Below, piece by piece: positions 32,502-44,406 of a stretch of DNA of 64,000 nucleotides. Source of the stretch: Lathyrus oleraceus (Eukaryota > Streptophyta > Magnoliopsida > Fabales > Fabaceae); NCBI RefSeq assembly GCF_024323335.1, contig NC_066584.1, forward strand, positions 235,519,494 to 235,583,493, written 5' to 3'. Position 1 is the first letter of the stretch. Every line of letters starts with the position of its first letter. Under the pieces are notes generated by a model that was given only the letters and a program-made list of their open reading frames with translations, was not told the origin of the DNA and ran no database searches. Both the position numbers and the translations under genes were made by a program.

Positions 32502-35500
32502 ATGGAGAGAGATGGAAGATCTGTTCACAGACCATCTATTCTGGATGGATCCAACTATGACTACTGGAAACCTCGAATGGTAGCCTTCCTAAAATCTCTG
32601 GATAATAAGGCTTGGAAGGTTGTTTTAACAGGATGGGAACATCCAGTTATTACTAAGGATGGAGAAGCTACTACTGATAAGAAGGCTAAAGAACAATGGA
32701 CCAAGGAGGAGGATGATCTAGCCCTTGGGAACTCTAAAGCATTGAATGCTATATTCAACAGAGTAGATAAGAATATCTTCAGATTGGTAAACAATTGTGA
32801 GGTGGCTAAAGATGCTTGGGACATTCTCAAAACCACTCATGAAGGCACCTCTAGAGTGAAGATGTCTAGACTGCAGCTGCTCACTACCAAGTTTGAAAAT
32901 TTAAGGATGAAAGAAGATGAAAATATTCATGAATTTCATATGAATATCCTTGAAATTGCTAATTCTTTAGGAGCCCTATGTGAGAAGATGTCAGATGAAA
33001 AATTAGTGAGGAAAATACTCAGGTCACTCCCTAAGAGATTTGCCATGAAAGTGACAACCATAGAAGAGTCTCAAGACATTTCCAATATGAGAGTTGATGA
33101 GCTAATTGGATCCCTCCAAACATTTGAGATGGGAATGTGTGATGGATTTGAAAAGAAAGTCAAAAGCATAGCCTTCATGTCAAACACTGAGGAGAAAGAG
33201 GAGGAAAGTGGTCAAGATATTGATGAAAATCTGGAAAATGATGTAGCAATGCTGGGAAGACAGTTCAACAGACTTCTGAAAAAGATGGATGTAAGATCTA
33301 AAGTTAATGTCAAGAACATCTCATCTGACATCAGTAAATCCAACAATGCTGGAAGAAGAATAAGGTCAGATGAAAAGCCCAAAGAAGGAAAAGGAGTTCA
33401 GTGCCATGAATGTGATGGGTATGGACACATTAGAACTGAATCTGGAACCTACCTCAAGAAACAGAAGAGGAGTCTTGCTGCCACTTGGTCTGATGAAAGT
33501 GAAACAGAAGAATCTGCAAATTTTGTGACTGCCTTGACTGGAAGATGGGGTTCTGATGAAGACTCAAGTGATGATGAAGTAACCTTTGAAGAGTTGGCCA
33601 CTACCTATAGAAAGTTGTGTCACAGAAGTGCAGAAGTGTGTCAACAAGTTGAAAGCCAGAAGAAGGTGATAACACAACTGGAGAATGAGAAGGTAGAACA
33701 CTTGGAAACCATCTCTAAATTAAAAATTGAAGAAGTGTTTCTGAATTCCAAACTAGATGAGATGACAAAGTATGTCAGGATGCTAAATAATGGATCTGAC
33801 ACCCTAGACAAAATTCTCGAAACTGGACAAATGACAGGAGACAAATCTGGAATTGGGTTCAATGAATCTAAATCTGAGTGCACTCACACTGGTGGCAAAC
33901 CTAAATCCAAACCTAAGTGCATCCATACTGGTAGCAAACCAGAGATGTCACATCATATGTCACAAGATCATAAAGGAAGACAGCAGAAAGGGAAACACCA
34001 AAGATGGAGATGTCATTACTATGGAAAATTTGGTCACATAAAACCTTTCTGCTATAAGCTGTATGGCTATCCTAGTCCTGCTCATCATCAACCTAGACCC
34101 AAACATCACAGACTTGTCAACAAAAAGCAATGGGTTCCTAGGACTGATGTTACAAGTCTGATAGCTCACACTTCCTTCAGAGTTTCAGCCAAAGAAGATT
34201 GGTATTTTGATAGTGGGTGCTCCAGACACATGACTGGAAACAAAAACCTGCTAACTAGCCTTCATCCTCATGCCACCAGCTATGTAACCTTTGGTGATGG
34301 AGTAAAGGGTGAAATCAAGGGGATTGGTAAGCTTGATTGCCCTAGAGTTCCTGACCTTGACAATGTCCTACTTGTTAAGGGATTGACTGCAAATCTAATA
34401 AGCATCAGTCAACTGTGTGACCAAGGTCTAAATGTAAACTTCACTAAAACTGAATGTCTGATTACTAACAAAGAAAATGAAGTGATCATGAAAGGAGTCA
34501 GGTCTAAAGACAACTGTTACATGTGAAGTTCTCAAGAAACTGGTTATTCTTCAATGTGTACTTTAGCCAAAGAAGAAGAAGTGAAGATATGGAATCAAAG
34601 ATTGAGCCATCTGCATCTTAAAGGTATGAAGAGGATTATATCTGTTGAAGCTGTTAGAGGAATTCCCAACTTAAAGATTGATGAAGGAAAAGTCTGTGGG
34701 GAATGTCAGACTGGAAAATAGACAAGGATGTCACACCAGAAGCTCAGACATGACACCACTTCCAAAGTACTGGAACTCCTCCATATGGATTTGATGGGAC
34801 CCATGCAGGTGGAAAGCCTTGGTGGGAATAAGTATGCATATGTAGTGGTGGATGACTTCTCCAGATACACCTGGATCAATTTTATAAGAGAAAAATCTGA
34901 TGTTTTTGAAGTCTTCAAAGATCTTTGTCTAAAACTTCAAAGAGAAAAGGAAAGTCAAGTTATCAAAATTAGAAGTGATCATGGGAAGGAATTTGAGAAC
35001 AGCAAATTTGCTGAATTCTGTTCTTCAGAAGGAATTCATCATGAGTTCTCATCTCCCATTACTCCCCAGCAAAATGGTGTGGTGGAAAGAAAAAATAGAA
35101 CCCTTCAAGAATCAGCCAGAGTTATGATTCATGCTAAGAAATTGCCCTACCACTTTTGGGCTGAAGCTATGAACACAGCCTGCTATGTTCACAACAGAGT
35201 GACCTTGAAGAAAGGGACTCCTACAACCTTATATGAAGTCTGGAAAGGGAGAAGACCTACAGTCAAATACTTCCATGTGTTTGGTAGTGAATGCTATATT
35301 TTGAATGATCGTGAACAAAGAAGGAAGATGGATCCCAAAAGTGATGAAGGAATATTTCTGGGCTACTCAACAAACAACAGAGCATATAGAGTCTTTAATT
35401 CCAGAACAAAAGTAATGGTGGAATCTATCAATTTTGTGGTTGATGACCAACAGACTGATGTCACAGACGATGTTGAGACATCTCTGAATGATCCCCCAGC

Positions 35501-37220
35501 TGATTTCTCAGACAAAAATAAGGAGACTGAACCTCCTCAAGCTGAACCTGAAGATGACAAAATCAACAAGGGACCCTTCATCAGAATTCAGAAGGATCAT
35601 CCCAAAGATCTCATTATTGGAGATCCAAATAAAGGGGTCACAACTAGATCAAGGGAAGTGACCTCACATGGTTGCTTTGTGTCCAAGATTGAGCCTAGGA
35701 ATGTCAAGGAAGCCTTGACTGATGAGTTCTGGATCAATGCCATGCATGAGAAGTTAGTTCAATTCAAGAGGAATGAAGTATGGGAACTGGTTCCTAGACC
35801 TGGAGGAATAAATGTCATAGGTACAAAGTGGGTGTATAAGAATAAATCTGATGAACAAGGGGTGGTTACTAAAAACAAAGCAAGATTAGTAGCACAAGGA
35901 TATACTCAAGTTGAAGGAGTGGATTTTGATGAAACATTTGCCCTTGTAGCTCGTCTGGAGTCCATTAGACTATTGCTTGGAGTGGCATGTATTCTGAAGT
36001 TCAAACTGTTCCAAATGGATGTAAAAAATGCCTTCTTGAATGGCTACTTAAATGAGGAAGTATATGTTGAACAACCTAAAGGATTCACATATCCAAATCT
36101 TCCAAAGCATGTATACAGATTGAAGAAAGCCCTCTATGGATTGAAACAAGCTCCTAGGGCTTAGTATGAGAGACTCACAGTGTTCCTCACTAACAATGGA
36201 TACAGGAAGGGAGGTATTGACAAGACCCTATTTGTTAAGAATGAAGGAGGAAAACTCATGGTGGCTCAAATATATGTGGATGATATTGTGTTTGGTGGGA
36301 TGTCAGATCAGATGGTCGAACATTTTGTTAGACAAATGCAGTCTGAGTTTGAGATGAGCCTTGTTGGAGAGCTGACCTATTTTCTTGGGCTACAAGTCAA
36401 GCAGATGGAAGAGTCTATCTTTCTGTCTCAAAGCAAATATGCCAAAAACATTGTTAAAAAGTTTGGCATGGAGAATGCAAGTCATAAAAGAACACCTGCT
36501 CCTACACATTTAAAAGTCTCCAAAGATGAAAATGGTGTTAGTGTAGATCAAAGTCTATACAGAAGCATGATAGGAAGCCTGCTATATCTCACAGCAAGAA
36601 GACCTGACATTGCATTTGTTATAGTTTGTGCTAGATATCAAGTTGAACCAAAAGTCAGTCACATAAACCAAGTGAAGAGGATACTGAAATATGTCAATGG
36701 CACCAGTGACTATGGGATGTTATATACTCATGGATCTGGATCTATGCTGACTGGTTACTGTGATGCTGACTGGGCTGGAAGTGCTGATGATAGGAAAAGC
36801 ACATCAGGAGGATGCTTCTTCTTAGGGAACAACCTGATATCATGATTTAGTAAGAAACAAAATTGTGTGTCCTTATCCACTACTGAAGCTGAATACATAG
36901 CAATTGGGAGTAGTTGTTCTCAACTGGTTTGGATGAAACAAATGTTGGCTGAATACAATGTCACACAAGATGTCATGACATTGTACTGTGATAACCTGAG
37001 TGCTATAAATATTTCTAAGAATCCTATTCAGCACAGTAGGACAAAGCACATCGATATTCGTCATCACTTTATTAGAGAACTTGTGGAAGAGAAAATCATA
37101 GCACTGGAGCATGTTACTACTGAAATACAATTAGCTGACATATTTACAAAGGCTTTGGATGCTAATCAGTTTGAGTGTTTAAGAGGGAAATTGGGGATTT
37201 GTATCCATGAGAATTTATAA
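32502..37220 (+). pseudogene. SIRE gag-pol polyprotein, one frame with four stops
   Basis: ATG at 32502 opens MERDGRSVHRPSILDGSNYD and a copia (UBN2-type) gag. Two zinc-knuckle-like motifs (residues about 301 and 504) have each lost a Cys. The protease motif YFDSGCSRHMTG is at about residue 568. GAG-pre-integrase follows, then integrase with intact Asp (LLHMDLMG), Asp (IRSDHGKEF) and Glu (QNGVVERKNRTL). RT has an intact YVDDIVFGG box (about residue 1257). RNase H has TGYCDADWAGSADDRKST and TTEAEYIAIGSS. The frame ends TAA at 37218. Internal stops are TGA 34524, TAG 34719, TAG 36162 and TGA 36843, all in the same frame with no frameshift. They would truncate the product after gag and the protease motif. 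Confidence 0.95.
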
Positions 37221-37227
37221 CAATTAA

Positions 37228-38124
37228 TTTGGAGTGGAAAAGGTAATAAAAATATTGCCTGCCCACTTAAAAGAAAGTGCCCCATTTATGGTAAATCATT
37301 ACCTAGTATTTGAACTACCAGGGGTCATTAGGAATGATATGCATTATACTGATCGTGTCATTAGGAATCTGGTCACGAGGATCCTAAATGAAGGACACTC
37401 AGTCAAGGGAGTTTCGACTCCTCTATCTAGAAGGGACCCCTCACCTGAGGTGGAACCTCAAAATGAGAAAGATGATGATTCATCTAGGTCAGAGAAAGAT
37501 ATTGATGCAGAAGGACTGTGTTCTTTAGGAAAAACCGTGCCTAGTAAGAAACATGTAGATGCTTCTCAGTCTAAGAAGCATGACTCTGCTGAGAAGGTGA
37601 TTGATTTGGAAGAAGAGAGCTTAGATGATGATGATGACACCTTGCTTCATCACTTGGAGCCAAGGGTTTCTAAGAGAATGAAGACTAGGAAGTGGAGGTC
37701 TGTGGCTGAGATGATGACAGCCAGAACTAGTAAGAAGGCTATTGTTGTAGGTCCTTCAAAATCATGGAGTAAAATGGATGTCAAGAAGAGAAAGGTCAGA
37801 GAAAGTTCTGATTCAGAGGATGATGTTGAAGACGATGTCCCAGACATCTCTCCTGTCAAAAAGTAAACTGTTAGAAAATCTCCAACTAAGGTTGCAGCTG
37901 TGCATTTAGATAACATTTCCTTCCATCTGGAAGATGGGGCAGCCAAGTGGAAATTTGTAATACAGAGGAGAGTTGTTGTGGAAAGAGAACTAGGGAAGGA
38001 TGTTGTGGAAGTGAAGGAGGTTATGGATTTGATCAAGTCTGATGGTTTAATGAAAACAGTTAGTGGTTTACCCCAATGTTTTGAAGGTCTTGTTAAAACA
38101 AATTGTCCAACAGAGAATGTTTGA
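37228..38124 (+). pseudogene. Env-like third ORF of the SIRE element, interrupted and C-terminally short
   Basis: A new frame opens after pol. The first AUG is near 37288 (FMVNHYLVFELPGV). The product is acidic and Ser/Lys-rich (EKDDDSSRSEKD, ESLDDDDD, ESSDSEDDVEDDVPD), with a TAA at 37864 that a single CAA-to-TAA change could explain. It then continues in frame with VHLDNISFHLEDGAAKWKF, a QRRVVVERELGKD segment and EVMDLIKSDGLMKTVSGLP, stopping at 38124. Position and content match the env-like ORF known in SIRE/Maximus elements, but the large downstream part of that protein is missing. No signal peptide or clear membrane segment is visible. Its function in the family is unproven. Confidence 0.75.
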
Positions 38125-38700
38125 TGTTTTTTTTGGCAGTCTTGTTTGATACCATAACGTATAATTATGGTTCTGTAACACCTGACAATTTGTTTTAACA
38201 TTTTATATGTTATAACATTCTATTTGACATTATCTGCTGGTCTAATTGACATTTATTTTGTCTAATTGGTCTCTTTGGTCTATTTTGACTAAAAAGGGGG
38301 AGAAGTTAATATGTGGAAAGTTGCAGTTAATATGAGGAGAGCTGCAATTAATATGTGCTGAAGTAGCTAGGCTAAACAGATGACAACTGATGTTGAACAG
38401 AATAATGTTCTGTGATGTTGAAGGAGATGTCTGATGTTGAACAGAATGATGTTCTGTGTTGTACAGGTGATGTTGAAGGAGATGTCAGATGGTGAGTCTG
38501 AATATTACAGGTGTTGTTGAAGGATATGTCTGTGTTGAACAGACTTAGGGGGAGAAGAAGCTCAAATGTGTTTGATGTGTGTTTATTACTAGTTGCTTTT
38601 ATAGCTAGCAATTGTGTGGTTATTACTTTTGTTGTTGCTTAACTGCTGATATGTATTTTTATTGTGAACAAATGGACTGATATTCTTTTAGCCAAAATTT
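38125..38700 (+). other. SIRE 3' untranslated region with short repeats
   Basis: No ORF. Around 38385-38560 the phrases GATGTTGAACAGAATGATGT, TTCTGTGTTG and GATGTTGAAGGAGATGTC recur three to four times at irregular 30-70-base spacing. TAATATGTGGAAAG/TAATATGAGGAGAG/TAATATGTGCTGAAG also recur at about 38309-38360. A GGGGGAG motif lies at 38297. Confidence 0.7.
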
Positions 38701-38715
38701 GCCAAAGGGGGAGTT
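38701..38715 (+). promoter_or_regulatory. Polypurine tract of the SIRE element
   Basis: GCCAAAGGGGGAGTT directly precedes TGTTGG of the 3' LTR. AAAGGGGGAG is the typical copia plus-strand primer. Confidence 0.9.
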
Positions 38716-39676
38716 TGTTGGTTCTAAGTGTTGGCAGCGGTTTTGGTAAAACCAAGAGTGTTCACAAGTTGTCACATATGTTGTCTTGACATGAGATAAC
38801 TTGTACCTGCTGGATGTTTAAAATATGATTATGCATGATTTTTACTGAGATGTCAGACCCGATGTCATGACATCTGTATACAGAACATTCAGTCTGAATG
38901 TTATGTATTATGTGATTGCATTTTTAATGGCAATCTGTGTATGATTGATGAGATGATTGAACACGCTATCAATCAGTAATTACAACGAGATTAACTTATT
39001 TTCCAAAGAGATCTAATCAATTGTCATGAGAAGATATGAATGGAAAATAGTTTTAGGGTTTTATGATGTCCAAGCCCAGCCAAATTCTTCTATAAAAAGG
39101 ACATGGAAAACCTGATTGTATACACAAGAAATAACGAACTAAATATTGAGAGAGAATAAGGGTTTAAGTCTTATGTGGTCGTGTGAATTATAAGCCATTC
39201 AATTCATCCATAGATGATTGAATTGGTATGATTTTTGAGTTGTAATTTGTCACTCTAAGCTTTGAAGCATGAGTGTGTGTCTACTTGATTGAAGCTTTTA
39301 AGTAAGATCAAGTGTGTGTCTTTGAAGAGTGTCTTCTTTTCATTGTAATTCTTGTTTTATATCACTGTTGTGATTGAGGGGGACTGAGTAGGGTCTCATA
39401 TCTAAGAGTTCTTAGGTAGAAGTCACATGGGTAGAGATTAAGTGAAAAGACTGTAACTTGAAGTTGTTTACTGAGAGTCTTTGAACTGATTCTATTTTAG
39501 TGGATTTCCTTCCTGGCTTGGTAGCCCCCAGACGTAGGTGAGTTTGCACCAAACTGGGTTAACAATTGCTTGTGTCTCTTGCATTACTGTTCTTTATCTT
39601 TTATCTTGTTTGTATTGTTCAGATATTAGTGTCGTGGCATTACCTTCGACATCTCATATCTGATACCAGAATTTCA
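38716..39676 (+). repeat. 3' LTR of the SIRE element (961 bp, full length)
   Basis: Starts TGTTGGTTCTAAG and ends CCAGAATTTCA. The TATA box is at 39088-39100. It keeps the segment 39133-39464 that is absent from the 5' LTR. The target duplication AAAAT follows at 39677. Confidence 0.95.
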
Positions 39677-39681
39677 AAAAT
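39677..39681. repeat. Right target-site duplication AAAAT
   Basis: Matches 31801-31805. Confidence 0.93.
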
Positions 39682-41563
39682 AAAATCAACAGCCTTTGTT
39701 TTTTAAAAGTTCAAAAACTCTTGCCCCGAAACTCATGTATATTCAACCTAAATTTTAATTTCATATCTTAATCATGAGGTTTTTATAATTGATTAAGGGA
39801 GAAGTTGTCTTGAAATTAACCGTTCTTGAAGAATTGGTTGAGATTTTCAGGTAGCTTTCAAGATTGAGGTTGTTGTCATTGGTGTTGACAAATTCTAGTG
39901 AAAAGAACGAGGTTCTTCTCTCTAGATTGCCTTGGTAGTGAGTGTATGGAAGGCTACGGTCAAGGCGGAGTTATTCTTAAATCTTCGGTCATTTCATCGC
40001 TAAAGGAATCATTAGGATCAATGGGTGATTTCTACACATGAAGGCTTGGAGCAAATTGGTGATACTGGAAGATTCAAGAAGCGTTAATTGAGTAAATATT
40101 ACGTAAAATAGTTTGGCATTATGATGTATACAAGTCAAAATTCATATAGAGGATTTATTTTTATCATCATTATTGTGTACTAGTGATTTTATGAACTCTT
40201 GCAATATTTGTCAAAATAAAAAGGAACAATGTGGGTTCCAATGTGAAGCTAGCGGAAATATACTCGAACGTATCGCATGCTCGAACATACAACAGAGTCG
40301 CCATCGAACTTTATTTATTCCCGAAGGAAAGGGAAAACATCGATAAAACCCGAGGAAAGAGATATGTTGGGTAAGGAAGTCAGTTATGCAAGGGGGACGT
40401 ATTAGCACCCCAAACATCCATGGTACTCCATGGGAACCGTTTTGATTGTTCTTACTCGAATGAGTGTGATATCTAAAGATTACTCGTGAAAGAATGAGGG
40501 AAAAGAGAGAAATAGATAAAGTGCTCGGTGAGGATTGGGTCCCTCATGCCTACGTATCCTCATAATGTAATTAGAAATTTAGAGCTCCATAGTTCAAAGA
40601 ACTAGTGGTGGGAGGTGAAAAGAATTACGATCAAAGTATGGTCTGAACCAACGAATTATATGATTTGACTCCAATAAGGGGTGAAATATGAACCCAAGAG
40701 TAAACTGGTATGAACCAACAAGTGAGGGCATATAACACAGTATCATTGCATTGGGATAACCGAAAACAAAGGAGTTAAGTGTTTGGTTTTATAGCATAAA
40801 CATCTTTTGGTTCACAAGGAGATACAAGATGAAGTACAAAGAGATAGTGTATTTGGCTCAAAGATAAAGTGTATCACATGAAGTGAATGAAGGTAGAATA
40901 TGAATGCATCATGGAGATAAACATAATGAAGTGGACAAAGTCACAGAAGTGAATATTGGGTAATGAGTGACTGAAGAAATGTAATTCGAAACCAAAGGTA
41001 AGGGTGTATTAGAATCCATAGGAGAAATGGAATTTGTAACCTATAGGGAAGGTGGCACAAAACACAAGTGAGGGGTTTATGACATGGTATCACTATATGG
41101 TTGGGCTGAAAAAGAAGGAATTAAATGTCTGGGGACGATCCAAACAATTCTATGTATAAATGTGGATTCGTCACTATATGGTCCTAAAAGGGTGTATATG
41201 GAATTCCAAAGAAAATTATATTTCGGTTTCAAAGAAATGATATGTCACTAGGTGAACGGTTTATGATCGAAGGTAGATAATGGATCATGAAAGATATGGA
41301 TGGTGCCCTAAGGCGGAAGGAAGAATAATAAATAAGTATGCGTGCGGAGGATTTGAACCCTCGTGCCTATGTATTCTCATCGTGCAATGAGAAAATCAGA
41401 GCAATCGTAGTTCATCCTACTACGGATGAAACAAAGGGGAATGATATTGATTTGCCAGGGTAAACAACCCTTCAAGGTTGGAAAAGGAGTGTCAAGGTTC
41501 ACAACCTTCTAGGCAAGGTATCACTATCGGAGTGTAAGACTGATGATGTCGAGGAACTGGACT

Positions 41564-41990
41564 GCCAAGGTTTATCACCTACAGGGTGAAGAGAATCAAG
41601 TGCCAGAATCTAAGACTCTCAGGGCTGAGAATTGAATTGAATAACCAAGGTTTATCGCCTTACAGGGTAAAGAGAAGTGACAGAGTCCATGACTCTCAAG
41701 GCAAAGATCAAATCTAATATCCAAGGTTTAACATCTCACAAGGCAAAGAGAAACATATGCCAAAGTCCATAACTCTCAAGGAAAAGATCAAGTCGAATAG
41801 CCAAGGTTTAACACCTCACAAGGAAAAGAAAAACATATGCCGGCGTCTATGAATCTCAAGGCAAAGAACAATGTTGAATAGCCAAGGTTTAACACCCCAC
41901 TAGGAAAAGAGAGTTAGATGCCAGGGTTTATCACCTTACAAAGCAAGCACCAAGGTTTATCACCTTACAAGGCAAAGAATTGATAGAAGG
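41564..41990. repeat. About 80-bp tandem repeat (CCAAGGTTTA unit), about five copies
   Basis: CCAAGGTTTA/T starts at about 41564, 41645, 41721, 41801, 41882 and 41950. The spacing is 68-81 bases. Between the starts, ACACCTCACAAGGCAAAGAG and GACTCTCAAGGCAAAGA recur. It lies inside the minus-strand solo LTR. Confidence 0.85.
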
Positions 41991-42019
41991 AGATGTATAA
42001 CCACGAGTTACCAATAGCA

Positions 42020-42480
42020 AAATATGCTTCATCATTGGAATGTTGAAAGCTTGATACTAACTTGAGGAAGAAGACTTGTCAATTGAGTGATTCAAATTAC
42101 ACTAAAGTCTATGAACAATGGCTAATACCTTAAGCAACTGGGTCATTCGTCCCATACCCAATGATATTCTAGACAAGGATAAGAATTCTCCACTCTCATC
42201 ATTCTTTGCTTCTTAAGGCTCATAGCATGCAACTCGAATCAAAATTGACAAGTTGCTAACATGATATCCTTGATATAGTGCTACTTGTTATAGAAGAAGA
42301 CTTGACAATCATGTAATTCAAATTGTGTTAAAGTTTATGAATATAGGTGAATACGATGAGCAACTGGGTCAAGCGTCCCGTACCCAAAGATATTCATAAT
42401 AAGGGTAGGAATTCTCCAGTCTCATCCCTTCTCTATTGCTTAAGGCTCGTGCCACACACTTTGAATTATGATCGACAAGT
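42020..42480. repeat. Diverged direct repeat, about 240 bp, two copies
   Basis: AGAAGACTTG, CAAxTxxTGTAATTCAAAT, AGCAACTGGGTCA, GCGTCCCGTACCCAA-GATAT and GGAATTCTCCA-TCTCATC occur in the same order at about 42065-42240 and 42293-42480. This is a second level of internal duplication in the solo LTR. Confidence 0.65.
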
Positions 42481-44406
42481 GTTGATACCTTTGTAGTGCT
42501 TGAGAAGTAGTCCATGTTGCTAGCTATGCTTGATTGATGTTGACTTGAAGTCTTGATCTTGCATTTGAACCTTGAGGTCTTGAGCTCCTGAGGTTCAGCA
42601 TATCTACAATAGCTTGAACGCAATGAACTTTCCATATCAAGTGATCAAGGGTCTTTTGATCACTTGAATAGGCTTGGGGCTTACAGCACAATTACAAAGG
42701 ATTTGGTTGACCAAAGTGTCCTTTGGTCAACACTAATCAATGGGATTGAAAATAGTAATTGAAACTATGTACAATAATAACCTATTTAATTAATTATCTA
42801 AATAAAAAATCATACAATTATGGTTAAGGCCCTAAACTAGGGGAACATGCATTAGAAATCAAGATTTTAAGTCTTAAGGGAAAAATGGTCATTTCATACA
42901 ATCATTAATATTGAATTAAATCCTAATGAAAATTAATTAAATCTATTTTTTTGTAATTTCCTAAAAATCTAATTAAAACTAATTATCAACATTTCTGAAA
43001 ATTCTATTACTAATCAAAACTCAAAATTTCTAAAAAAAACTAATCTAATAATCCTAAGATCACAAATAAGCCCAAGGAAAGAGGTGTGGAACCTGAACAT
43101 GAGTGCAGAATTTAGCAAGAGGGGCTTTGGGCCCAACAGAATAAGCCCAAATACAAAGTAATATTGTTGGATCTAATAAGGCTAGCCCCTAGTGAAAGAA
43201 GGGTGTGGAAAGCAAAATATTGGGCTTAATGGCTAAGCCCAACAGAATTTGCAAAAGGAATGATAGAAAATTCAGCAACTCACTATGTCTTCTCTACACG
43301 TCATATTCAATTTTTTATATCAAAAAGGGACTACCACCGGAGCTCCGGCACCACCTCCCCGGAGGCGGTGGAGTTGGCCGGAATCAAGAAAAGGCACCAC
43401 TTTCCTACTCCACCTACTCCTCTCAACCTCTTCTATCCTAATCTCTCATCTATTCTAACTAAAAGTTAATCACTTCTGGAAATTTAGCCATTAAAGTCAA
43501 GAACCCTAAGTACAAAATTTGAAATTAAATGGGGATGGAGGAGAATCAAACCACCAAACTTTGGGGTTTTGATTCTCCACTACACAAGCTACATTGCGGT
43601 ATCAAAAATTTAACAAACAAGCAAGGATAAAAAATCGCCGACCTGCAAGACGGAGGATTGTCTTGGAACTTGCTGAAATTTGAAGGTGATGAAGATGAAG
43701 AAGAAGAAGTGAAAACCAGAGGTATGCTACTTTGAACCTTTAATATTCTACTTCTACTATAAACTCCACCTCTTCAAGAATTAACTCTGAAAAATCCTGA
43801 ATTGAGTTGTTGTTGTTGATGTTGATTATATGAATGTATGGATGATTGTTGAAAGCAAGAGGTTTAGATCAATTGATAACAAACTTCAATGTGAATCTTG
43901 CTCCAATGGTGATTTGAGCTTTCATGTAGGGAGAGGAATTGGAGAAGATGAAGTGAGAGGAGAAAAGTTGAATTTGCAATGAGTAATTTGAGAGTGATTC
44001 TGATTTTTGGCCATTCCCCTTTTGATTTGATGAGAGTGATGAGTTTATATAGATTATAGGTATGGATCAAATGGAGGTTCGGAGTTAGTTTTGATGTGGC
44101 TTGGAATTAGTTAAATGAGGCTTGGAATTAGTTAAAATGGTTTGGAATTAGTTTGAAGAGGTTTGGAGTTAGTTTTATGTGGTTTGGAGTTGGTTTGGGA
44201 CCGTTATGAGTAACTCACGAATGTTGAGAAGGTTGGTGAATTGAAGTGTTATGAGTTTGGTCCAATGCATGAATGATATGCTTGGTTGCTGCATAATCAT
44301 GTAAAGATTTCAATATGTATTGATGCAAGCATTGGAACTGGTTTGGAGTGCAAAGGAAACAACATTATTGCTGAAAAATGCAGTATTTTGGCTACTGTCC
44401 CATGAG

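Larger units (their letters stand above)
31806..39676 (+). mobile_element. Complete SIRE-type Ty1-copia element, 7,871 bp
   Basis: LTRs start TGTTGGTTCTAAG and end AGAATTTCA. They are flanked by AAAAT on both sides. An initiator-Met-type primer-binding site follows the left LTR, a classic purine tract precedes the right one, and gag-pol plus a third env-like ORF lie between. The gag-pol frame is continuous apart from four stops, making this the youngest and best preserved element in the window. It is inserted in the LTR of the older copia. The left LTR is 332 bp shorter than the right one. Confidence 0.96.

Noticed and set aside
37650..38201. 183-residue minus-strand frame opposite the env-like ORF
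   Set aside because: Ser/Thr-rich mirror of the acidic plus-strand ORF; no motif and no independent support.
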